A stretch of 64,000 bases of DNA from Agelas oroides (taxonomy: Eukaryota; Porifera; Demospongiae; Agelasida; Agelasidae), in assembly GCA_949130485.1 (NCBI GenBank), contig OX422184.1:1160943-1224942 (forward strand), given 5' to 3'. Both the position numbers and the translations under genes were made by a program. Shown here piece after piece: positions 51,701 to 63,700 of the stretch (position 1 is the first letter of the stretch; each line of letters begins with the position of its first letter). The notes under the pieces are model-generated. The model had not been told where the DNA came from. It did no database searches and saw only the letters and a program-made list of their open reading frames with translations.

Positions 51701-54700
51701 CTACCTACCACCCACCATGATAAATTTTCAACCATAAACAGTGAAAGAGGAGCCTTCTGTGCATGTAAACAGTACATCACATACCTGGAGTGGAAGAAGC
51801 TGCAAGCATTGAATAGCTAGCTTGAAATCCTTTCTGGTTGAGGATTCCATCAGTAGAAAGCTCAACTGTGATTGCATTCTTGGTAGACTGGTAGTGTAGA
51901 CGTCTTGCATCCATCTCTCCACTTAGTTCAGTTATTACTGTGTCCACAACACAGTATGCCCCATCACACACCTTCACAGTATCGATACCAAGTTCAGTGC
52001 TGAAATCACTAAAGTTCAGTTGAACCAAAAATCCGGGTGGAGCATTGATAGTCCAAGTACAGTGCAGGTGTCTGGAGTAGTTGGATGGATAGTTTGGAGA
52101 CTGGATGGTGGTAGGGCGAGCTGCAGAGAAGTTTCCTCCACAAGAACCTATAGTAAGAGAAATTAATGAATGAACAAGATATGTAGCTTCACTTCCAGCT
52201 TTTTGGCCACTACACAGTGTCACTTCTGTGTACTTCAAGTGATGGACAGTGCTACTGAGTAGGGATAAAGAAAAGTTGAGATAGTATCACCCCAAGCAAT
52301 ACTATAAAATAATGTGAGTGTTTAAATAAGCGATTAATGCATAGAACGGCAATATTTAAATTCGCAAATATTTAACAACCACCGAAATGGGTGCGATCTG
52401 TGGGTGGGGTTTCATTGAGGATTACGCTATAGCTAGCAGCAATACTCGAGTTCGGGCACCATTGGTGGAGATACTACCTCATGGCAGCTGGCTTCGTCAA
52501 CTACTGGTTACTGGCTGTAGCATTACGGTTATAGACTTTCTATACCACCATGCTTCATGTGACACGCATGCATATAGATATGATGGAGGTGTGTGGTATG
52601 TAGTGTTGTTTTAGTTACTGTTTTTCTATTTTAGTTTTAGTTACTTTGCATCCACAAAACTAGTTTAGTTGTAGTTTTAGTACAGTTCCTAAAATCTTAG
52701 TTTTTTTGTAGTTGAGTTTTAGCGTCAAGTACTAAAATGCTAACCTGTTACTAAAACATATTTTAGAGATAAAGTAGTTGACAAAATATCTACCTACTCA
52801 GACTACCCTTTGAGAACACGTTCTGAGTGTGGGTTGGGTGTGTTTTGTAATCAAGGTGTATACTCAATATGGGGGGGGGGGGGGGTAGGAGTGCACTGTG
52901 TACATACTAATGCAATGGCTGGAAATAATTTACACAAGTTCTATAACTTGATGAATTTGTGTAGTAATGCACTTGTTACCTGTGATATACAGCAGCTGGT
53001 TTGGGGTGGTTGATCTGAAGGCAGAAGGTAGTGTGTTGAAGTTGAGTGCACCCTTTGTGGATTCACTGGTTAGCCTCCTTTTGAGCTCATCTGGAGATAT
53101 CCAGGGTTCCTGCTGCAGGTGTACAGCTGCAATTCCACTGACAAGTGGAGTTGCCATGGACGTGCCACTGAGGAACTTGGTACATGTCGTACAAGTGTGG
53201 TCGGCTGCTAGAATACGGCTTCCTGGAGCAAAGATATCGACACACGGTCCATAGTTTGTGGCAAAATAGAGACCGTCGCCATTAGCGGTACCGCCCACTG
53301 TGATTGCGTATCGTGAACTTGCCGGGGATCGCTGACACGCATCTGCTTGATCATTTCCAGCAGCGACAACTACAATTATCCCACGAGAGTGCAGAGATTG
53401 AACAGCTGAATTCACTGACCGCGTAAACCCTCCACCAAGAGACATGGACACAATGGCAGGACGGTTTCGCTCTGATATCACCCTAGCAACGTAGTCTAAG
53501 CCATCAAGAACAGTAGTCCATGGTCCACGATTTTGGCAGTCTAAAACTCTCACACTATAAATAGTTGCTTTCTTGGTGCTGCCAAATGTCTTTCCAGCTG
53601 CTAGGCTAGCCACATGGGTGCCATGTCCAAAGCAATCAGAGCCACGCTGGGGTGGCGAGGCAGACGAGAACACATCCATGGGATCATAGCCGGGGTAGCG
53701 TGCCCGATTCTCAAATTCTTCATGTTGATAGTTCACACCGGTATCCAGGACGTAGATGTCTACTCCTTCACCACTTCCAACGGGCTGATAGGATAGGTCC
53801 AGTGGAAGTGTTTGCTCGTCAAGTCGGTCCAGGTGCCAAATAGGGGCAGGGACTTGTGTACCAGTAGCCATTGTCTCCTCCTCAATGTACTCTATGTCAG
53901 GTATCATACGCACCTACCAAGACCAAGAATATTAGATAGTAGTGTTACTGCTTCCAATGTGACGAGGAATAGCTCAATGATAATCAGATACTTTGTTTAC
54001 CAATGCAAGCATACTACTTAACAGTTAGAAATTCCCTCTAACGTGAGCGCCCTGGAATTTGAAAGAAATAAAATGTTGATAATTGTCCTGATCAACCAAA
54101 GCATTTAACTCAGGTTGAGTGTACCTTTTTTAAAACTAGCTTTCTGCAGTTAAACTGATGGCATCTACTTCTTATGTGTACTCACCGCATGCAGTGCGTA
54201 AGATGAGAGCTTGACAGTGAAAGCCTTGGCCACTCTGGTGACTGATCCGTACACCTTTGCACCATCTGCCATCTGCACCACCTGCTGAAGGACACTCTGA
54301 AACTTTGCAGCCATGGTGGCTTGTTTCAGTACAACAATGTAGCAGCCTGTCTTTTCCGCATCTCCAGTTGCATGCAGTACAGGACAGCGACGAGCCTCAG
54401 TGGCACCGAGTAGTGCAACTGCCACTAAAATACAGCAAATGAATGCTGCTAGCCCCATTTGTGCCAGAGTTTCGGAGTGTGTCGGTACAGTATGACTATT
54501 TCTTAATGTTCAAATGCAAACAGTCCACACGATGCCTCTGTAGACCAGCAAGAAGACTCTCCAATTACCGTTGATAACTTTTTTGCAGTTGATGTAGCTC
54601 AAATAGCTATATATACAGTTAAACTATGTAGACAGTCCTTCGGGAGAACAGCAGTAAAATAGCCTTTTGCTGCTAGCTGAAGTTTCTTTATGCGCTTATC

Positions 54701-57700
54701 ATCTACTACACATTCAAGTATTTCTTTTTTATAGAACTGTGAAATCTGTCAAGCATTCCACACTAAAAAGCCTATGTTTGCACTTGTATGGTGGAAATAG
54801 CATCACGTTTGCAGCACGTGGAGTGAAATACACTCCAAATAAAGCATGTTTGGAAGTGAATGTGCTCACGTTTGTGACATTGGATCCTCACCATTTATGT
54901 GTTTGCATTAACCAAAATTGAGAGTGGGAGGATTCTCAGGAGAGAAGACAGCTAAAAGACGTTGCCAAACTAACAATCAGTATGCTTACATCCATATTTG
55001 GTGATCTCTGAAGTCATAATACAACATGCATGGTTTCAAGTGGGAGGAACTGATGTAACAGGTTCACACACATGAGAGAGAGATTGGTGAGTAGGAGGTC
55101 GCAACAAAGACAATATAGATCCAGTTCCTATGTTAGTTGGCACAACAGAGGAAGAGGGAGGGGTGGGTAGGAAATTTAACATAGCTCCAGTTCCTGTGTT
55201 AGTCAGCACAACAGAGGAAGAGGGAGGGGTGGGTAGGAAATTTAACATAGCTCCAGTTCCTGTGTTAGTCAGCACAACAGAGGAAGAGGGAGGGGTGGGT
55301 ATGAAATTAAATATAGATCCAGTTCCTGTGTTAGTCAGCACAACAGAGGAAGAGGGAGGGGTGGGTATGAAATTAAATATAGATCCAGTTCCTATGTTAG
55401 TCAGCACAACAGAGGAAGAGGGAGGGGTGGGTATGAAATAACAACAAAGGCAGTAGATAAAGTTCTCAAGTTTGAAGTTAGCATGACTCAGTTTTGAGTA
55501 CTGACAACTACACATGTAACTGATGAGAAATTAATAAACTAGAGTTAGGGCTGCATGGGGAAATTCATGTCCTACACAACTGCCACTAACAGTGTGACAG
55601 AGAGGCTACACGTACCACTGCATGCTAGCTCCAATCAATTGCAGCTAGCTGTAGAGAAGTAGAGAACCTACCCAGAAATGGTGTCATAGTCTTTTGATAG
55701 GCCTAGCTATATAATAGATGGCTAGCATTCTCGCTGGTATACTTATGTTTATAGCCGCCATTCTCAATAATAGTAGGCAGAAAAATGAACAGCAAAACAT
55801 ATAGCTGTCTGATTAATTAATTAATCGTTAAGCTGGGATTACACATGCACATCATTGTCTATAGGTGTACATTGTCTATAAGTGTACTTACCGCCATATA
55901 AACAACACACGCCAGTGCTTGTGCATATGCGACTGGTAGCCTCCATTGAACAGCAAAACATACTGGAGTCTGATTACTTCATTAAATAAGGTAATAGGAT
56001 AGTTATGCATGCACAAGTGCGGACAGTAGAGTGATAAACCTTGTTTAGGTTCATGCCATGGCCTGTGTGCTGTGACCTGATACTTCACTGGTAAAGCTAT
56101 AGCTATACAACAGTTCAATGCTGCTTGCTCACGCTCGCGCCTCAATGTTCTACATTCGCCTAGTTAAATAAGGTAATAGGATATTTTCATGGGGTCTACC
56201 TCATGGTTGCTATGGCAATTTACGTATACATACCTCTGAGAGTTGCCTGATGGAGGTGCCGGTGAGTTGCTGGCAATGGTTGATGTCTAGCATTTCAAGG
56301 GCTGGACTCTGCTTCAGAAGGAAGGCAAGACCTTGATCTGCCAGCTAGCACATGCACACAGTGTGTATTGAAGAAGATATAACTTGAATCATCGCATGAA
56401 CTACATATTGATTATGTATTTCCAATATCTGTAGTTTTTCAATCCACATGGTCAGATAGACAGACACAGATGGACAGACACAGATAGACAGACACACATA
56501 GACAGACACAGATGGATGATAAAGCAAACTGGATCTATTAACTCTAATGAGGATAAAAGTCACTTTACAAACCTTGTCACAATCTCTGAGAATCACGGTT
56601 TTCAATTTGCTTCCTGTTCTGTGAAAACACTGCATCAAAAAGAACATTAGGCGGCCATATATACATACATACATACCTTAAATACATACATACATACATA
56701 CCTTAAATACATACATACATACATGCATACATACATACATACATACATACAACTACCGTATGTAGATCGGGAAATTAAATGGAAACACTGCATCATTATG
56801 TGCGCATACATACATACATACACACGTATAATAGTTACATTCCCCAGACGGAGCAGCATAAGCCCAAAAGGCAAATGCTGTTCTGTCTGGGGAATGTAAC
56901 ATATTTGTCAGATGTTACCCCTAGCAACCCACTGCCACACCCATTATCACCTCCACCCATTCCACTTTGTGTTATTCAAGCTAAAAAAAATTGGTTGCTA
57001 AGCAACATCCAACAAACATACAATCATATCTACTTATATAATACAAGGGAGTTCAAACTGCACCATAGAATAGTGTGGGGCTTGCACGGGCTAACAATAC
57101 TGACCTGTCCACTAACTCTTCTGTTGCCTGCAACATTCAATATCACTAGAATAGTGTGGGGCTTGCTCGGGCTAACAATACTGACCTGTCCACTAACTCT
57201 TCTGTTGCCTGCAACATTCAATATCACTAGAGTAGTGTGGGGCTTGCTCGGGCTAACAATACTGACCTGTCCACTAACTCTTCTGTTGCCTGCAACATTC
57301 AATATCACTAGAGTAGTGTGGGGCTTGCTCGGGCTAACAATACTGACCTGCCCACTAACTCTTCTGTTGCCTGCAACATTCAATATCACTAGAATAGTGT
57401 GGGGCTTGCTCGGGCTAACAATACTGACCTGTCCACTAACTCTTCTGTTGCCTGCAACATTCAATATCACTAGAGTAGTGTGGGGCTTGCTCGGGCTAAC
57501 AATACTGACCTGTCCACTAACTCTTCTGTTGCCTGCAACATTCAATATCACTAGAATAGTGTGGGGCTTGCACGGGCTAACAATACTGACCTGTCCACTA
57601 ACTCTTCTGTTGCCTGCAACATTCAATATCACTAGAATAGTGTGGGGCTTGCACGGGCTAACAATACTGACCTGTCCACTAATTCTTCTGTTGCCTGCAA

Positions 57701-60700
57701 CATTCAATATCACTAGAATAGTGTGGGGCTTGCTCGGGCTAACAATACTGACCTGTCCACTAACTCTTCTGTTGCCTGCAACATTCAATATCACTAGAGT
57801 AGTGTGGGGCTTGCTCGGGCTAACAATACTGACCTGTCCACTAACTCTTCTGTTGCCTGCAACATTCAATATCACTAGAATAGTGTGGGGCTTGCTCGGG
57901 CTAACAATACTGACCTGTCCACTAACTCTTCTGTTGCCTGCAACATTCAATATCACTAGAGTAGTGTGGGGCTTGCTCGGGCTAACAATACTGACCTGTC
58001 CACTAACTCTTCTGTTGCCTGCAACATTCAATATCACTAGAATAGTGTGGGGCTTGCACGGGCTAACAATACTGACCTGTCCACTAACTCTTCTGTTGCC
58101 TGCAACATTCAATATCACTAGAGTAGTGTGGGGCTTGCTCGGGCTAACAATACTGACCTGTCCACTAACTCTTCTGTTGCCTGCAACATTCAATATCACT
58201 AGAGTAGTGTGGGGCTTGCACGGGCTAACAATACTGACCTGTCCACTAACTCTTCTGTTGCCTGCAACATTCAATATCACTAGAGTAGTGTGGGGCTTGC
58301 ACGGGCTAACAATACTGACCTGTCCACTAACTCTTCTGTTGCCTGCAACATTCAATATCACTAGAGTAGTGTGGGGCTTGCACGGGCTAACAATACTGAC
58401 CTGTCCACTAACTCTTCTGTTGCCTGCAACATTCAATATCACTAGAATAGTGTGGGGCTTGCTCGGGCTAACAATACTGACCTGTCCACTAACTCTTCTG
58501 TTGCCTGCAACATTCAATATCACTAGAATAGTGTGGGGCTTGCACGGGCTAACAATACTGACCTGTCCACTAATTCTTCTGTTGCCTGCAACATTCAAGT
58601 ATTCCAGGTCACTGAAATTATGCAGCGCCCACCACAAGCTGCACAAGAGGGAAAGACCACTTTGTGTACTAGTCAAGTATGTGCTAATGTGTTCATACGT
58701 TATACCATAATCTTTGAGTTTTGTCTTCCCCAAACTCCTTATTGCTGTTTATATTTCCATGGAAACAGAAGTCTACCTTCCTTTTTAGGATGAACTATTG
58801 CACAGCAGGGTTTCATACAGAGTTCCCCCCCCCCCCCCCCCCAGAAATTTGAAAATTATAATGTCATAATTGCCTCAACAGCTACAATAGGGTATACAAC
58901 ACAATAACAAGGTACAGCATAAGTATAGGCATAATAATATAATGCACTATAGCTGAATCTGACGATCCTTGTCTTTAAATGTCCAGAATTTCGTTAAATC
59001 TAGTGGGTGCACCGACACGTGCATGCACCCTTTGCACGCATGTACATTTCCTGCTCCCAGGAAAAATTCAATCCTGCACAAGGTCTTTTAGGTTTGAAAG
59101 TATGCCCACTTGTTTGTGTGCGTATAACTTTGAGTAAATCACCAACTCAACTCTTGTCTCCATCCCCACCTTAACAATACGAAAGAATGTTTACTATACA
59201 TGCATACAAGAGTGTATAAGAACAGGCAACTCGAGTAAGAGTGTGTAACTCCAATAGAAGCCCATAGTTCGGTCAAAATTATTGAACTGTACTAAAAATA
59301 GAACACCTGGTCATGTACTTAGCTACGCAGTACATGTTACTATTTTTAGTACTGGCAAGAAATTCGGACTGGTTTCAAATTGTACGGAGTTACATGCTCT
59401 TACTCAAGCAGCCCATTCTTATGCACTCTTGATGCAATGGAGGGGCAAAATTTGCTGTGGCCGGCCAAGGAGAAGCTACTGACATGTTTTTATGAAAGAT
59501 GCTGTGACAAAGAGTTTTACCATTTTTCTCCCACTTGATGGGAGCCGCTCATCTTTAGCCACTTCATCTGGCTGCACCGCTGAGTGAGAAGCTTGAAGGA
59601 GGTCTGTGTCACTGATACCCCAGACAGATCCAGCTTGACAAGTTTGGGGCAGTACATGCCTAAGAGGGAGAGAATGAAAATCACAGAAAGTTCATCCCAG
59701 CTCTCTCACAGACTTGCACACAAACATCACGTCTCCAGCCGGATATCCCCACCCAGCTTTTGGCATTTTTACATGCTGCAAGCAACAAAAGACTGGATGG
59801 GAGCCTGAGAAAAAAGGCTGGTAATTAAGTTGCACGTGGCAACTGTGGCTGGTATAGTCATGTGGATATCTAAGGAAAAATAAAGGCATTAAATCTCTGG
59901 ATCTATATACATGTAGATGCTCTCATTAATTACGTTGTCATGGTAAGGTCATGATAGTTTCGTGAGGTATCAGGATGGTGTTTTGAAAGTCTCACAATGG
60001 CTATGCTATTAATGTCGAGTACCATAGATCAGGAAAATTTCGCTGTTAAAAAATTTTTTCAGATCAAGCGAAAATTTAACACCACAAAAATTTTTCGTGC
60101 GAATTATTTTAATGTGAAAATTTCCCAATCTACGGTATGTGATAATTTGTGCCCAAACCTTCTCATGTCTTAGTACTGCAAGTGACAAAACCAGACGGTA
60201 GGCATGGGAACAAGACTACAAGCAATAATACATATATGTTCCATCCACACAATTTACGTACCAATAAGGTCCAGGGCATAGTCTGTAAGTAAGTGGGGAG
60301 AGCCACACAGGTCCAAGCTCTGCAACTGTCTACATCCCTTCTTCAGCACAGAGTGCAGGATATTGTCTGTCAGACCTATATACACAAGACACACAGACAT
60401 TGGACTCCATTGTCATGTGCCTAACAGACCAGTCTGTTTGTAAAGTGTGTCTCTAAGTGTTGTATTTGCCCGAAGAACTAAAGCCCCATTTACACTTAAA
60501 TGGGGCTTTCAAATTGGTTTACTTTTAAACCGATTTGGCCAAACCACATCATTATGCGGTTTACAGAAAGCGGTTTCTAAAGTGCATTAGGGGGGGGGGG
60601 GTTACACAGCTGCCCTAAACTGATTTGAAACTTAAACCGCTATTGTAAACGGGCTTAAGACCCTTCATTGCAAAAGTACGATGAAGTTTTGTGCACTCGG

Positions 60701-63700
60701 AGATTATTCACTCACGAACACCTTCGTATAATATACCTGTACAATCTTTAGCCCGAGAGACTGGTTGTCCGAGGTCTAGACTACTAGAAACTCATAGCCT
60801 AAATACAATACGTACTTCCATATTTTCCTCTGAAGGAAGAAAAGACATTCCTGAAGCTCAGAGTCTTGGTTGACTTCCACAGCAGTCCAGCAACCCGGTA
60901 CCACTTCCTGCACACTGTATAGAGACACAACAGTGCTCTTGCTAAGGTGCACAGTGATATTCTCAGTGTTCAGCTCATCGTATCGCTTCTCTCTATGTTC
61001 ATTCAGTTCATTTCAAGTACCTCTTTCAATCTTGACTACGTCTTTCAGCCCAAGGTAGGAGAATATGTGCATCAGAATGTCGTCATTCAGTTCTGGCAGA
61101 CTGGAATGGGAATGGAAATATACACACATAAGGCCAAGTAAAATAGTTTCTCATCAATTTACAAGTCCAGATTAGGCACGCAGAGAGGAATGGGAATGGA
61201 AATATACACACATAAGGCCAAGTAAAATAAATTATTAGTTTCTCATCAACTTACAAGTCCAGATTAGGCACGCAGAGAGGAATATTAATTTTATTTTTAT
61301 GTTCAATCAGTTGATTATGTGATCCTGGGGAGATTGCCCGTTGTACGCCACAACAGAATCTGTTTGATATTGGTCTGGCAAAGTGGTTCCCTGATTGAGC
61401 ACACCTCGTAGTAATATAGCTGGCTAGTTACGTATTTGTTTATAAACATGTAGTTGTAAATAAAACGTTGTGTATGCCGGCTGAAGAGTGTACGCAAGGG
61501 GATGAGAAACTAACAATTTATTTTACTTGGCCTAATAACTATGCAAGTCAAACTGCACTCTCAGAATGCTCAAAGAACCTACAGTGATCTAGCTAGTGTG
61601 TAGGCAACAGTTTTTCGAGTTGATCACTGTACTAGCCTCATTCCCAGGCCCCTCCCAGATTTTATCTTGCAGCTGTGGAGAAAAATCGGGGAGGGGCCTG
61701 GGAACGAGGCTATCACTGTACAGCTGTAGAACTAACTGTGAAACTTTGTTACAACACAACATAAAAAGTCAACAAGGGGAACTAAGGAATCAATGACAGT
61801 CAGTCACACCTACCCTAGCCTCAAACCCAGGCTTTCAATTCCGGATCCTTGTCTTGCAGCTTTGACAAAACCCGGAACGGAAAGTGTGGGTTTGAGGTCT
61901 CATTTACCCTTTGTCCTTGTCATTCAAGTCAGTGGCTTGCAGTACTCCTGTGATTGTCTGAACATCTTTGCTAGCTGCACTTCTTGAAACATCTTCAAAC
62001 TGCTCATCAACTTTCCACTCGTCTTGCTCCTCCTCCCTGTCTGTAGTTCCAGCTGCCTGCTGCAAGTTTCTTAGAGCTCTTAGCCTCTTTGCAGTCTGGG
62101 GTCGTGACACACGCATCAATCTGCATCAGGAAATATGATCATTAGCCCTTGTTATGATCATAAGTCTATGCATTTGTGAACGAGTGCAGTAAATGGTACA
62201 GTCCATCAAGGCACGCCCATAGTAAAAAGGAAGTGTCATTATATATGTCCCACTGCAAGAACATGCTTAGTGTTTTAGTCAATAGCCTTGTACACAGGCT
62301 CCTCCCCTGCAGGAGCCTGTGTACAAGGCTATCAGCCAATACACTTGCATGAAATGAAGAACGCATGTGCGAAACATGTTCCTTCAATGGGGGACCCCTA
62401 TACCACAGCCCAAGTGTCACCTTCCATCCAAGATCAGCTCTTGTTCTGAGGCATTGAGAGCCAACTCTGCAGAATCTACACTTTGGAAGGTCACAAATCC
62501 TATGCTGTGTGTGTGTGTGCATTCATGTGTGTATACAAATCAATGAACCACATCTCCTAGAAAAAAGGCAGGCCTAGATGTTACACAGAGTCACCCACTG
62601 TACATGACGTGTTTCTGCAAATACCGGCCTCATCATGCATGTGTGCAGGTGTGCATGTGTGCAGGTGTGCAGGTGTGCATGTGTGTGCATATGCATGTAT
62701 GCATATATGTGTGCAGTATGTGTGTATACATCCGTGTGTGTGTATGTGTGTGTGCGTGCACATGCATGAACATGTGCGCATGTGACATCATCAAATACAT
62801 GACATGACGTGTTTCTGCCAATACTGGCCTCATCATGCATGTGTGCAGGTGTGCATGTATGCATATATGTGTGCAGTATGTGTGTATACATCCGTGTGTG
62901 TGTATGTGTGTGTGTGCATGAACATGTGCACGTGACATAATCAATAGGGTAATATAATTAAGGCTGACTCCTGGCCCTTTCGATATACTAATGTGGTTGT
63001 CTTCAGTCTTGCATACATGCATGCAAGACTGAAGACAACCACATATAGCCATGCAGTACATTAGCCTTGTTCCCAGACCTTCAGTACGGTACACGCACTG
63101 GGTCTTGCTGAGGGTCTGGGAACGAGGCTAGCAGTACATACACTGCTACAGCTCACCCTCGAGACCATCCCTTCATGTGGTCCTTCACCACCTGACAATA
63201 AGCAACTGACCCAAACTCAGAGAAAAATTCAGCTAGCTCTCTCTCCTTCACCTGGAGTGGGATGTATAAACTTTATTGTTAAGATGAAAATGGCATTATA
63301 ACAAGCTCCTTTTCGCTTTCCTCTAATTTGCCATGGTTTACAAATTTTTGGTATAGTACAGAGGTAAGGCCAGGCAAAGTAGATATATTATTTCGCATCA
63401 GCGCCTGCTTCATCTGAGACCCGCTTCCTCAACTGTCGTTATCTCCTTCCAAACTATGTCACACACACTTTCAATGGTTGTAGCATGGTAGATTTGCCGT
63501 AGATTTGTATAGAAACAAATAATGATTAAATGGCCACCTGCTCACCTGACACAAATCGAGTAAGTGGCTGTTGCGAAACAAGACTGAAATCGACTTTTGC
63601 CTGGCCTAAAAATACACAAGTCAGTAGTATGACTTAGAATATGGGCAAAACACTAGTGCTCAAAATAATCGGTCTTATTTCTATACTTGAAATGTTGTAA

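Noticed and set aside
56779-58733. Very long ORFs on both strands (643 and 567 codons)
   Set aside because: They come from an 81-bp tandem array whose length is a multiple of three. They are not listed as genes; the minus-strand possibility is reported as a finding because it is in frame with a real LRR exon.
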